Assembly: GCA_020072565.1 (NCBI GenBank)
Contig: JAIQGI010000036.1
Coordinates: 1 to 64,000, forward strand
DNA length: 64,000 nt
Source of the DNA: Terriglobia bacterium
GTDB taxonomy: Bacteria > Acidobacteriota > UBA6911
Direction: 5' to 3'
Each line of letters begins with the position of its first letter. Positions within the stretch are counted from its first letter, which is position 1. Made by a program: the position numbers and the translations under genes. The notes under the pieces were generated by a model. It was not told where the DNA came from, did no database searches, and saw only the letters and a program-made list of their open reading frames with translations. Positions 42,499 through 51,759 of this stretch are shown here, piece after piece.

Positions 42499-43543
42499 CG
42501 CAACCATAGAGCCCGATCCCGTAGTCCGTGATCACGAAAACCGGCGTATGCTCCAGGAGTGCTCGGATGCCGGGAACGTCGCATCGCGTGAACTCTTCCA
42601 TGAACCGTCCGGTCTGCAGTTCGGACAGAACCTTGGCGGCAACGCCACCTGCAAGGAAAACACCTCCCGGGGCCAGCGGGAAGACGGCACTGTTTTTGGC
42701 CGCGCGGGCATAGCATCGCACCCATATGTCCAGAGTGCGCCTGCAGAGATCCTCCGCGTGTGCATTCCGGGCGATGATGGCGGGGCGGTCGTAAGCGTCC
42801 GCCATCGAGACCTCGTCAAACACCGCCCGGCTCCCCTTTCCAGGTTCCAGTTCCCACAATGCCTGGTAGATGTTCGCGATGCCGGGCCCGCTGACCACTT
42901 TCTCGCAATCAATCGGATTGAGCGGCGAGTGGTTCCGGTTGCGGCGGATCCACTGGGCGATCCTGAACTCAATCTCCTCAACGGCAGCGAAGTCCGCATG
43001 CCCCCCCTCACCGGGGATGGGGCGAAATCGTCCGATCTTAGAGTCAAGGATCATGATGCTGGTCCCCAAACCCGTACCCGCGCCAATGATCACAGCCGTT
43101 TTCCTGCTGCCCCGATTCCGCGGCAGCTCTCCTGCCTCCGACAAGCGCACGAACGCTTCCGGTTTGTTCGCCATTAGAATCTCGAAGCCGTAACCAACTG
43201 CCTCGAAGTCATTCATCAATGTGATTTCGGACAGCCCAGTGCGCGTGCGAATCTCCTCGACCGTAAATCCCCAAGCCAGATTGGTCGCGAACGCTTTCAG
43301 CCTGCCGGGTTCCACGGGACCTGCGAAGTCGATACATGCCTTGCTGACGGCCGGCTCGAGATGGGATCCTTCCTTTTCGAGATACTCCTGCAGCAATGCA
43401 GGGAAATCAGTGATCCCGCGGCTCGAATATGTCCGTTGGCTCACAGGATCAAAAAGGTCACCGCCGCGGTAAGCGAATATCGCGACGGTTGCGTGCGTCC
43501 CTCCCAGATCGGCCACCAGGATATGTGTCAACACGTCAGGCAT
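42464..43543 (-). CDS. glk: Glucokinase
   Basis: A 359-residue hexokinase-fold sugar kinase of the E. coli Glk type, making glucose 6-phosphate from glucose and ATP. Phosphate-1 loop VADLGGTHATVAIF, sugar-binding LMNDFEAVGYG, GAGTGLGTS, and IPGEGGHADFA with the histidine typical of Glk are visible. The end GVFLAGGVAAKVLSEL is the adenosine motif. ATG 43543 with a G-rich ribosome site is chosen over a far upstream frame start. The length is somewhat more than the 320 residues usual for Glk. Confidence 0.9.
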   Translation of the reverse strand: MPDVLTHILVADLGGTHATVAIFAYRGGDLFDPVSQRTYSSRGITDFPALLQEYLEKEGSHLEPAVSKACIDFAGPVEPGRLKAFATNLAWGFTVEEIRTRTGLSEITLMNDFEAVGYGFEILMANKPEAFVRLSEAGELPRNRGSRKTAVIIGAGTGLGTSIMILDSKIGRFRPIPGEGGHADFAAVEEIEFRIAQWIRRNRNHSPLNPIDCEKVVSGPGIANIYQALWELEPGKGSRAVFDEVSMADAYDRPAIIARNAHAEDLCRRTLDIWVRCYARAAKNSAVFPLAPGGVFLAGGVAAKVLSELQTGRFMEEFTRCDVPGIRALLEHTPVFVITDYGIGLYGCASVALNPAQLD

Positions 43544-43622
43544 AAGCCCGCCCCCTTGTTGTATCAAGATTGTGGCACAGCTCACCCGCTCTTCCCAATT
43601 GGTATTGATCGAATCGAGGACA

Positions 43623-44147
43623 TCAAGACCGCACGAAATCGCAGTAGGGACTTGCCAGTGAGTCGGTGATGCAGAATCTTGAGAGGATTGGGCGCAACCG
43701 GTGGTCAGCAGCGTTCGAAAGGATGCGATAGGCCACCCTCTGGACACGACTCTCTTCCGCTTCAGGAGACAGTTGCCCCCCGTCAGGCAGAATGGTGCTC
43801 AATCTCACGAGGTGGACCATTTCGTGCGTCAGGATGTAGACAAGAAACGGGTACAGGTCCGGATCCAGGTTTTCCCGGACTGCCACGGTCAAAATGCTGG
43901 GATCGTTGAGCTGGATGCGATAAAAATCGTATGGGGTGTTTCGCGACGAGCGGATCTGGTGCAGCCGCTGAACCCGTGCGAGAGCTGAATCCGGCAAAGG
44001 TTCCCACTCGGAATCCTGGCGCGTTACCAGATCGTATTTCAGCTGCTGCCATCGATAGGGTGGAATGCGGTAATAGTGAAGTGTGTGTTCCTCTGCCTCA
44101 TCCATGGCTCGAATCGCCAGATTTCTTTGGCCCGATGAAAATTGCAC
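43623..44147 (-). CDS. HEXXH-type metallopeptidase-like protein, unknown family
   Basis: A 174-residue soluble protein with the zinc motif HEMVH in LVYILTHEMVHLVRL. The rest is helical, with Arg/Tyr-rich segments (LHYYRIPPYRWQQLKYD). I do not recognise the family. The start is GTG 44147, supported by GGAGG seven bases upstream. It is followed (upstream in transcription) by the FmdB-like gene 33 bp away in the same direction, so a two-gene operon is likely. A glutamate third ligand may be in SPEAEESRVQR. Confidence 0.6.
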   Translation of the reverse strand: MQFSSGQRNLAIRAMDEAEEHTLHYYRIPPYRWQQLKYDLVTRQDSEWEPLPDSALARVQRLHQIRSSRNTPYDFYRIQLNDPSILTVAVRENLDPDLYPFLVYILTHEMVHLVRLSTILPDGGQLSPEAEESRVQRVAYRILSNAADHRLRPILSRFCITDSLASPYCDFVRS

Positions 44148-44180
44148 GGCCGTGCCTCCAGGCTTGCCCCGGCGCCTCCC

Positions 44181-44480
44181 CTAAGCGGAGCCCTTGCCTG
44201 CCTCGGATTTTGTTGTGCTCCCCTTGTTACCGCCGGTATCCGACTTATCAGCCGCCTTTGGGCTATCAGAAGTAGAAGCAGGACTTTGCGAAGGCTGAGA
44301 TTTCTTTGCGTAATCGGTGAGGTACCATCCAGAGCCCTTCAGCTGAAAGCTACTGTGGCTGATCAGTTGATCGACCTTGCCGCCGCAGAATCTGCATTCG
44401 GTCAATGGAAGATCAGTAATCTTCTGAAAGGCTTCGAAAATCTCGCCGCACTTTGTGCATTTATATTCGTAGATCGGCAC
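44181..44480 (-). CDS. FmdB-family zinc-ribbon protein
   Basis: A 99-residue small regulator-like protein. The N-terminal ribbon has two CxxC pairs ([10 protein letters not shown]...[13 protein letters not shown]) and the usual [13 protein letters not shown]. The C-terminal 35 residues are Ser/Lys-rich and disordered. The GTG at 44480 is chosen because of GAGGAGG eight bases upstream. FmdB-like proteins have no settled function. The HEXXH gene follows in the same direction. Confidence 0.9.
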   Translation of the reverse strand: MPIYEYKCTKCGEIFEAFQKITDLPLTECRFCGGKVDQLISHSSFQLKGSGWYLTDYAKKSQPSQSPASTSDSPKAADKSDTGGNKGSTTKSEAGKGSA

Positions 44481-44655
44481 CGCACTTACCTCCTCAAACC
44501 CCTGAAAATTCATTCGTTCTATCTATATAACGCTGCTTCCCGGGTGTGTCAAATCGAACCGGTGGCAGGTCGGAGAGGTTTCGTCTACATAAATTCAGCG
44601 GGAACGAAGGAAAGATGTCTGCCAAAACCAAACTCTCGAGGCCTGACACCTTCCT

Positions 44656-45483
44656 TTACCCGGCAAAATCGACAGTGACAGGGTGTGGAATCAAGCCCTG
44701 GGAATGCGCTTTTTTCAGAAGCAGCCGGACCGCCCTCCGTCCGTCTTCGCCGTAATCCAGAGTCCTGCGGTTGACATACATGGACACGAACTGATCTGCC
44801 TCCCCGTGGCTGAGGCCACGCGCATACTGCAAAGCATGCTGAAGCGCGTCACGCCGGTGGTCGAGAGCATATTGGATGCTCTCCTTGATCAGGCGCGAAA
44901 TTTCCAGGATGCGTTCCGGTCCGAGATCCCTGCGGATGCCGTTCCCACCCAGGGGAAGAGGCAGTCCGGTCCGTTCATGCCACCATTGTCCCAGATCGAG
45001 TACCTTATGTAATCCCTCCTGTGCGTAGGTGAGTTGACCCTCGTGAATCAAGAGCCCCGCATCGACCTCACGGCGCGCCACGGCGCCCATGATCTGATCG
45101 AACGGCATGACCACAGGGCGGAAATCAGGTTGAAACAGCCTGAGCGCGAGGAAGGCCGTTGTTAGGGTTCCCGGCACTGCGATTTTGCGGCCGCGCACGT
45201 CCTGGGCCTCCCACGCCTCGATCGATACCACTATGGGGCCGTATCGATCCCCCATGCTGGCTCCGGAAGGAAGCAGCGCGTAACGGTCGGATACATAAGC
45301 ATATGCGTGGAATGAAAGGGCCGTGACCTCATATTCGCCTTTGAGCGCCTTGCGGTTCAAAGTCTCGATGTCCTCCAGCCGGTGAGTGAAGGTGAGCTCG
45401 CCCGTTGGGAGCTTGTTCGTTGCCAGCGCATAGAACATAAAGGCATCATCGGAATCGGGACTGTGTGCGATCCGTATTTCCAT
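44656..45483 (-). CDS. mqnD: MqnD-type menaquinone (futalosine pathway) enzyme
   Basis: A 275-residue protein of the MqnA/MqnD fold, periplasmic-binding-protein-like. IRIAHSPDSDDAFMFYAL is the typical MqnD start, and LLIHEGQLTYAQEGL lies in the active-site cleft. It should convert cyclic de-hypoxanthine futalosine to 1,4-dihydroxy-6-naphthoate. The ATG at 45483 is preferred. The other futalosine genes are not in this window. Confidence 0.88.
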   Translation of the reverse strand: MEIRIAHSPDSDDAFMFYALATNKLPTGELTFTHRLEDIETLNRKALKGEYEVTALSFHAYAYVSDRYALLPSGASMGDRYGPIVVSIEAWEAQDVRGRKIAVPGTLTTAFLALRLFQPDFRPVVMPFDQIMGAVARREVDAGLLIHEGQLTYAQEGLHKVLDLGQWWHERTGLPLPLGGNGIRRDLGPERILEISRLIKESIQYALDHRRDALQHALQYARGLSHGEADQFVSMYVNRRTLDYGEDGRRAVRLLLKKAHSQGLIPHPVTVDFAG

Positions 45484-45892
45484 TCCTACCTCTTTCAGGG
45501 GGCATCCAACCACCTGGCAGAGATTAGCCGGGTGGCGCTGTTACGTCAACTGCACATTCAATCCGCGGGTGATTCAAAGGCGAAAGCACTGCTCAAAAAC
45601 AATAGACTAACGTAGTGGACGCCGAGGGGTAGCGGAGAGCGCTGAGTTTGGAATCCCTGCAGTCAAAGCACCGGGTGCGCTGCTGTCCTCCGCGTCCGCT
45701 GCGACGAGCAGTTGAGGATCGAGGTGGTTTTTATGCTTATCGTAACGAATTGTCCAAAGCTGCGTATATCTTGTTGCTATCTCGCCTGATGCAAGTGGGG
45801 AATCCGGCCCCACTTGCTGCCGTAGCCGGCTTTTTAGTCAAAGTTCCCGGGAGGGTACCCGTCCAGGGAACATGGGAAATGAGAGAACCACT
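45484..45892. other. Intergenic leader of the TonB-receptor-like gene
   Basis: No gene seen. It must hold promoters for mqnD (minus) and for the receptor-like gene (plus). A strong hairpin with an adjoining small stem and T5 lies at 45791-45835 (listed separately). Confidence 0.5.
45791..45835 (+). promoter_or_regulatory. Leader hairpin, possible attenuator
   Basis: GCAAGTGGGG-aatccgg-CCCCACTTGC is a perfect 10-bp stem (45791-45817). GCCG-tagc-CGGC-TTTTT follows at 45819-45835 as a minimal terminator-like stem. They lie 58 bp before the receptor gene start. Could be an attenuator or a protein-binding site. Confidence 0.5.
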
Positions 45893-48800
45893 ATGAATGC
45901 TTCCACCTTTTGGCGCGGTCTTTTGCTCTCAAGCCTTCTCCTGGCGGTTTTTGCGTACGCCCAGGAACCGATATTGATCGCGGGTAAAGTGATCGATGCC
46001 AAAGGCGTGCCGATACCGGCAGCGACGGTCCGCCTCCTTGTGGGAGATCAGGTTCAGACGGAAACTCTCACTGACATCGATGGGTCATTTGCGTTCCAGG
46101 GGCTTGCGGCAGGTATCTATAAGCTTGGCATAGAAATGTCGGGTTTCCTGAAGGTGGACAAAGATGCGGTGGACACCACCATGGAGGCAAGCCGGAATCT
46201 GACAATCTCCCTGCAATCCACCCCACCGCCTCCCAGACCTCTGCGACCGGCCGCGGCGCGAACCGCTGCGGTGCAGAATCCCACAGGACAGCCCGCGGAG
46301 AACACCGCAGCGTTTCAGACCGTCCAGACCACAGATTTGCCTGGAATGCAATTATTTCAGCAGGATACCGCTCAAACTGCAGCTGAAGCGGCCACCATCC
46401 CACGCCAGGACAGCCTCCTTTTGATCAACGGCAACTCCGCGAGTCTGGATGCAGGCAATCTGGCTGATCCCGGCTTCCGCCAGCAGATGATGGACTCGGC
46501 CAGAATGATGGGTTTCCAATTGGATATGTTTGCGGGGGATGGCAGACAAGGGGGACCGGGTGGCCGTGGCGGCGATGCAGCGGGCTTCGGAGGAGCCGGT
46601 GGCGGTGGGGCGGGCGGTCGAGGCGGCGGTAGAGGTGGTGGTCCCGGCGGAGGCGGTGGCGGCTTTCGTATGGCTGGACCAGGAGGGCGCGGGGCCATTT
46701 TCCAGCAGCCGAAGATTCAGGGTAACGTTTCCGAAACCTTTAGTAATTCGGCATTGAATGCACGCGCGTATTCGCTGACCGGTCAGACGCTCACTAAGCC
46801 GGTTCAGATAGGAAATAACTACAATATTACCCTCGGTGGAGTGTTTCCTTTTATCAAGCCTCGGACGACTGCCGCCACGGGTGGGCGCGGCGGTGGTGGC
46901 GGCGGTGGCCGCGGAGGCGGTGGCCGCGGAGGATTAGGCGGCCAACCCGGGTGGACTTTTACCTACAGCGGCAGTCGAAACCGCAGTGCTCAGAATGTTC
47001 TTACAACGGTTCCAACGGATCTGGAGCGCTCGGGAGATTTCTCACAGAGCCTGGTCCAGGTGGTAGTGATCGACCCGATTACGGGACTGCGAACCACCGC
47101 GGTACAGCCTGTTCAGCTCTACCATAATCCAAATGATCCCTCATCGCTTTTCACGAAAGTCGATTCCATCGATCCGGTTGCGCGCGGATTGCTCTCATTC
47201 ATCCCAAGGCAAAACCTGCCGTGTCCGGTGAACCTCCCGTGTGTGAACAATTATGCCATTCAACGCAGCCTTCCTGGCACCTCTGACCAGATTCAGGGAA
47301 GCGTGAGCGGCTTGCGGCTCACTTCCAAGGACAGTCTTGCGGTCAACTATGCCATGCGCCGGGGCAGTTCTTTGAATAGCGCGATCTTTCCCGGCCTGGA
47401 TTCCACCCGAAGCAATTCTGCTCAGAATATAGGCATTTCCGGCACGCACATGTGGAAAGCACGCCTCATGTCGAACTGGCGGATCACGCTGAACCGTACC
47501 CGCACGGAAGGCACCAATGCTTTTGCCTACACTCAGGACGTGGAAGGTGCGCTCGGAATCACCGGTGTTTCCCGGGAGCCCATCAACTATGGGCCTCCTG
47601 CGATCAACCTCACCAACTATGGTGATCTGTCACTGGCCGCGCCTTCTCTCAACCGCAATCAGACGTTTACGGTTTCCAGCGGTCTCAACAGGATGGGATC
47701 CAAGCACAGCATTCAGATAGGCGGAGATATCAGCTGGCTCCAGCGCAATACGCACAGCGACAGCAATGCCCGCGGTACATTCACGTTCAACGGCTATGCC
47801 ACTGCGGGCCTTGACTCCCATGGGCGCCAGATTGCCGGGACCGGTAACGACTTCGCTGATTTTCTGCTCGGGTTGCCGTATTCCACATCGCGGCGTTATG
47901 CCGATCCCATCACGAATCCCTGGGGTAACGCCACCTATCTCAGAAACCGCACCTTCAGTCTTTATATCCAGGACAACTGGAGGGCGCGCTCCAATCTGAC
48001 GCTGAATCTGGGCTTGCGCTACGAGTACAACGGGCCTTCGTTTGAGAAATACAATCGTCTTGTCAGCCTGGATGCGGCTCCGGGTTTCACCTCCGTAGCG
48101 CAAGTATTTCCCGACCAGACCGGACCTCTGAGCGGCCAGTTTTTCTCCAGGTCACTTGTGAATCCGGACAGGCTCAACTTCGGCCCCCGCATCGGTATTG
48201 CCTGGAGGCCGACCGCGAGGTCCAGATTCGTGATCCGGACCGGCTACGGGCTGTTCAATGACAGTTCCGCTTATTCGTCTGTCGTCGGCCAGCTTGTGAA
48301 TCAGCCGCCGTTTGCCGTCACTCAAAACCTGCCCACCAGCCCATCGAATCCATTAACACTGCAAAACGGGTTCCCGACCAATCCCAGCATAACCATTCTC
48401 AACACATACGCGATCGACCCGAACTACAGGCCGGCCTATGTGCAGCAATGGAACTTCGATGTCCAGACCCAGATCTCGCGGCTCTATGTGTTAACCGTAA
48501 CCTATATGGGCTCCAAGGGGACGGGCCTCGGTATCATGCGGGCTCCCAATCGCACCGGCAACGCCGGCAACTTCACCTTCCAGACCAACGGCGGCAGTTC
48601 GATTCTGCATGCGGTCAACTTCCAACTGGTTCGCCGCTTTTCCCATGGCTTTAATGTTCAGAACCAATACACGCTGTCCAAGAGTGTCGATGATGTCCCC
48701 TCCGGGGTGGCGCAGAATGACGCCGACCTGGCTGCGGAGCGTGCTCTGAGCAGTCAGGATCAGCGGCACAACTTCCAAACCACCTTCAGCTATGAGCTCC

Positions 48801-49312
48801 CTATGGGCCAGAACCGGAGGTTTTTTGCGAGCGCCTCGCCCAAAGTGCTCAATTTCATCGCCGGCTGGAACATCAACGGCACCTTTACGCTTGGCAGCGG
48901 ATCGCCTATGACTGCGCGTTATACCGGCAGTGGCGGCAGTTCCAGCTCGGCGCTCTACAATTCATTGCGTGCAGACGCCACGGAAATTTCGCCTCTCATT
49001 CCCTGGGGTGACCGCACGCTCCTGGCTTTTTTTAATACCGCGGCCTTCGCCATTCCCTCGGGTTCCTATGGAAATGCCGGACGCAATACCATCACGGGTC
49101 CAGGAACCAACATGCTGAACCTTTCGATCCACAAAAACTTCCGCCTCGACGAGAACAACCGCAGGATTGATTTCAGCTGGCAGGTTCAGAATCTCCTCAA
49201 TCATCCCAATTGGGCAGGCGTGAGCACAACCATCAATGCGCTTAACTTCGGGCAAGTGACCGGTATCCGCCCGATGAGGTCGATGACTATGAATCTAAGG
49301 ATCAACTTCTAG
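45893..49312 (+). CDS. TonB-receptor-like outer-membrane protein with carboxypeptidase-regulatory domain
   Basis: An 1139-residue outer-membrane barrel protein. Signal peptide ends near AYAQ, then one carboxypeptidase-regulatory-type domain (IAGKVIDAKGVPIPAATVRLL...). Two Gly/Arg-rich stretches are at about 216-266 and 328-351. The rest is a long beta-barrel with many aromatic strand ends and ends in MRSMTMNLRINF, a proper C-terminal barrel signal. Acidobacteria carry many such receptor-like proteins for large substrates; I see no clear plug. The Gly-rich segments are unusual. The VWFA gene begins 11 bp after it. ATG 45872 is an alternative start. Confidence 0.85.
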   Translation: MNASTFWRGLLLSSLLLAVFAYAQEPILIAGKVIDAKGVPIPAATVRLLVGDQVQTETLTDIDGSFAFQGLAAGIYKLGIEMSGFLKVDKDAVDTTMEASRNLTISLQSTPPPPRPLRPAAARTAAVQNPTGQPAENTAAFQTVQTTDLPGMQLFQQDTAQTAAEAATIPRQDSLLLINGNSASLDAGNLADPGFRQQMMDSARMMGFQLDMFAGDGRQGGPGGRGGDAAGFGGAGGGGAGGRGGGRGGGPGGGGGGFRMAGPGGRGAIFQQPKIQGNVSETFSNSALNARAYSLTGQTLTKPVQIGNNYNITLGGVFPFIKPRTTAATGGRGGGGGGGRGGGGRGGLGGQPGWTFTYSGSRNRSAQNVLTTVPTDLERSGDFSQSLVQVVVIDPITGLRTTAVQPVQLYHNPNDPSSLFTKVDSIDPVARGLLSFIPRQNLPCPVNLPCVNNYAIQRSLPGTSDQIQGSVSGLRLTSKDSLAVNYAMRRGSSLNSAIFPGLDSTRSNSAQNIGISGTHMWKARLMSNWRITLNRTRTEGTNAFAYTQDVEGALGITGVSREPINYGPPAINLTNYGDLSLAAPSLNRNQTFTVSSGLNRMGSKHSIQIGGDISWLQRNTHSDSNARGTFTFNGYATAGLDSHGRQIAGTGNDFADFLLGLPYSTSRRYADPITNPWGNATYLRNRTFSLYIQDNWRARSNLTLNLGLRYEYNGPSFEKYNRLVSLDAAPGFTSVAQVFPDQTGPLSGQFFSRSLVNPDRLNFGPRIGIAWRPTARSRFVIRTGYGLFNDSSAYSSVVGQLVNQPPFAVTQNLPTSPSNPLTLQNGFPTNPSITILNTYAIDPNYRPAYVQQWNFDVQTQISRLYVLTVTYMGSKGTGLGIMRAPNRTGNAGNFTFQTNGGSSILHAVNFQLVRRFSHGFNVQNQYTLSKSVDDVPSGVAQNDADLAAERALSSQDQRHNFQTTFSYELPMGQNRRFFASASPKVLNFIAGWNINGTFTLGSGSPMTARYTGSGGSSSSALYNSLRADATEISPLIPWGDRTLLAFFNTAAFAIPSGSYGNAGRNTITGPGTNMLNLSIHKNFRLDENNRRIDFSWQVQNLLNHPNWAGVSTTINALNFGQVTGIRPMRSMTMNLRINF

Positions 49313-49323
49313 AGGCGCGAACC

Positions 49324-51651
49324 ATGTCCAATATCCGCCGGATGAGTGAACATAGAGTTAAATTAGGCCGACTGCCGCTTCTTTGTCTGGGATGCCTGCT
49401 TGGTACTATGGTGGTTCTGGCGTTTTCCCAAGCGCCGCAGCAACCCGTACAACCCGTCCGCACCCAGAGGCCGACTTTTCAAGTTGAATCCGACCTGGTG
49501 GTGGTCGACGTGACCGTCCGCGATCGGAAAGGGAACTTGCTTGGCGACCTCACGAAGAGCGATTTCAAGGTCTACGAAGACAATGTGCCCCAGGAGATCG
49601 TCACCTTTTCCGCAGAGAATGTGCCGGTCGGCCCCCAGCCGGCGGTGGTCGCGGCTCCCGGATCCCCAGAGACGACGAAACCGCCTGCTCCGGTCGTCAA
49701 CCTTGCGCTCAACCCTGACCAACCGCCGAAAAAGGAGGATCTGGAAGGCAAGAGGCTGGTCATATTATTCTTCGACCTGAGCTCGTTGGGAACGGAGGAT
49801 CTAATCCGCTCGGTGGATACGGCGCATGAGTTCATTGCCAAACAATCCGGCCCTCAGGATCTCATGGCGATCGCCACTTACAGCAGCGCATTGCAGCTTG
49901 TCCAGGATTTCACGAACGACCGCGATGTCTTGCTTAAAACTCTCGATGCGATCTCATCGCCCGATTCGGGAGATGCGGCGGTGGAAGATCTGAGTGACCC
50001 TGATACTTCCGACGATGTTTTTGTGCCCGACACCATGCAATTCAATATTTTCAATACCGACCGGCGGCTGTCCGCCCTGGAAACGCTGGCGAAAATGTAC
50101 CGTGAGTTTCCCGAGCGCAAATCGCTGCTCTATTTCTCGAGCGGCGTAACGACCACCGGTGTCGAGAACAATGCTCAGATCCGATCCACCGTGGACAATG
50201 CCAATCGTTCGAACATGTCCATCTACACTGTGGATAGCCGGGGGCTGGTTGCTCTGCCGCCCGGCGGAGGAGCGTCCGCGAGAAGCGCGGGCGGCAGGGG
50301 TATGTTCAGCGGCGCCGCCATGATGCGCCAGAGATCGAATCTCTCCAGTTCTCAGGAGACGCTGACGACACTGGCGCACGACACGGGCGGCCAGGCTTTT
50401 ACCGACTCGAACGACCTGAGCCTGGCCATCAAGCAGGTGCAAAACGACACGCATATTTACTACGTGGTGGGCTACTTCAGCACGAACGCGAAGGAGGATG
50501 GCAAATACCGCAAGATTCGAGTCGAAGTGACCCGACCCGACCTGAGGGTAGAGCACAGGCCGGGATATTTTGCATCGAAGGCCTTCGGCCAGCTCACCCA
50601 GCAGGAACGCGATCTGCAGCTTCAGCAGGCGATGAATGTGGACCGCCCCTTTGCGGATGTGCCGGTGATTCTGCAGGCCGATTATTTCCGGAAGGACAAC
50701 AGTACCACCCTCGTGCCGATCTCGATCGAGCTCGACGGCGATGGCCTGAAATTTGAAGACAAGGGCGCCAACAAGGAGGGCAAATTCGAATTTGTAGCGC
50801 AGGTTGCAGATCTCAAGGGAAGAGTCACCGGAGTGGCGCGGGATGCAGTTCAGGTGCGGCTCCCCGCGGAGAAGGCCGAAAGGATCAAGTCCGGAGGGAT
50901 TTTCTATTCGACCGGGTTTCAGCTCCGTCCCGGCGACTATAGGCTCAAGTTCCTGGTGCGCGACAATGGTACCGGGAAACTGGGAGGCTTCGAACAGCCG
51001 ATCAGCGTGCCGACGCTGGATCTCAAGAAGCTTGATACCAGCTCTATTGTGTTGGGCAGCCAGCTCATGAGTGCCAGGGGAGACGCCGGTTCGGGTGTTG
51101 CGCATCAGGGCATGATGCGGAGATTCCAGGAGCTTGGCATCGCGTACGATCCCCTTGTGATTGGCAACCGGAAGGTCGTGCCGAGCATCGGCAACGTCTT
51201 CCTTAATCGGCAAACCGTATACATCTTCTTCCAGGTGTATGGCGCGGCGGCGGACCCACAGTCCCAGAAGCCTTCCATCGAGACCTACTTGATGCTCCTC
51301 AAGGACAACACCAAAATCCTGGAGTCGCAGCCCGAACTGGTGCAGGACTGGACGAAGGAAACGGCGTTTACGGGATTTGGCGGCAGGGGAGGCGCGGGAT
51401 TCGGGGGACCCGGAGGCATGAGGGGCATGGGCCGCGGTGACAGGGGAGGCCAGGCAGCCGGGGCCAGGGGAGGCCAGGCAGCCGGGGCCAGGGGAGCACT
51501 GCCAACCGAGGACAGAAAAGGAGAGGCAACCGTCGCGATATCCCTGCCGTTGAAGAGTCTCAAGAAAGGCACCTACACTCTTCAGATCCACGTGCGGGAT
51601 ACGATCGCCGACGTAAACCTCTTCCGGCGTGTTCCTATCGTGATCCAGTAG
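49324..51651 (+). CDS. Secreted VWFA-domain protein, acidobacterial type
   Basis: A 775-residue secreted protein. Signal segment at about 18-36, then the typical domain start FQVESDLVVVDVTVRDRKGNLLGDLTKSDFKVYED, a VWA fold with RLVILFFDLSS as metal-site region, and a C-terminal beta-rich part. A Gly/Arg-rich linker (about 690-725) includes two exact 24-bp repeats (51441-51488). It follows the receptor gene by 11 bp, so they are expected to form one envelope unit. No enzyme motif is seen. Confidence 0.85.
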   Translation: MSNIRRMSEHRVKLGRLPLLCLGCLLGTMVVLAFSQAPQQPVQPVRTQRPTFQVESDLVVVDVTVRDRKGNLLGDLTKSDFKVYEDNVPQEIVTFSAENVPVGPQPAVVAAPGSPETTKPPAPVVNLALNPDQPPKKEDLEGKRLVILFFDLSSLGTEDLIRSVDTAHEFIAKQSGPQDLMAIATYSSALQLVQDFTNDRDVLLKTLDAISSPDSGDAAVEDLSDPDTSDDVFVPDTMQFNIFNTDRRLSALETLAKMYREFPERKSLLYFSSGVTTTGVENNAQIRSTVDNANRSNMSIYTVDSRGLVALPPGGGASARSAGGRGMFSGAAMMRQRSNLSSSQETLTTLAHDTGGQAFTDSNDLSLAIKQVQNDTHIYYVVGYFSTNAKEDGKYRKIRVEVTRPDLRVEHRPGYFASKAFGQLTQQERDLQLQQAMNVDRPFADVPVILQADYFRKDNSTTLVPISIELDGDGLKFEDKGANKEGKFEFVAQVADLKGRVTGVARDAVQVRLPAEKAERIKSGGIFYSTGFQLRPGDYRLKFLVRDNGTGKLGGFEQPISVPTLDLKKLDTSSIVLGSQLMSARGDAGSGVAHQGMMRRFQELGIAYDPLVIGNRKVVPSIGNVFLNRQTVYIFFQVYGAAADPQSQKPSIETYLMLLKDNTKILESQPELVQDWTKETAFTGFGGRGGAGFGGPGGMRGMGRGDRGGQAAGARGGQAAGARGALPTEDRKGEATVAISLPLKSLKKGTYTLQIHVRDTIADVNLFRRVPIVIQ
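51441..51488 (+). repeat. Two 24-bp tandem repeats within the VWFA gene
   Basis: CAGGGGAGGCCAGGCAGCCG-type units at 51441-51464 and 51465-51488 are identical and in frame (they encode RGGQAAGA twice); half of a third unit follows. Copy number could vary between strains. Confidence 0.85.
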
Positions 51652-51704
51652 TGGATTGGACCGGCTTCCTGTCTTGTGCTGTATCTGGCCAGCTTGTACG
51701 GCAA

Positions 51705-51745
51705 CCGGCAGGCTTCAGGAAACCCGCCTGCCGGATTTCTTTTTT
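51705..51745 (+). terminator. Rho-independent terminator of the VWFA gene
   Basis: CCGGCAGGC (51705-51713) and GCCTGCCGG (51726-51734) form a perfect 9-bp stem with a 12-base loop, followed by ATTTCTTTTTT. It lies about 55 bp after the stop codon and before a convergent gene end. Confidence 0.85.
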
Positions 51746-51759
51746 GCACGGGGCATCGA

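Noticed and set aside
46540-46945. Short repeated G-rich units that could be mistaken for a CRISPR or minisatellite
   Set aside because: They are GGN-rich codons for glycine in frame in the barrel protein; there are no equal-length repeats with unique spacers. No CRISPR array was seen in the window.
49954-51591. 545-codon open frame on the minus strand
   Set aside because: It is the antisense of the VWFA gene, has no ribosome site and no domain; GC-rich codon use keeps this frame open.
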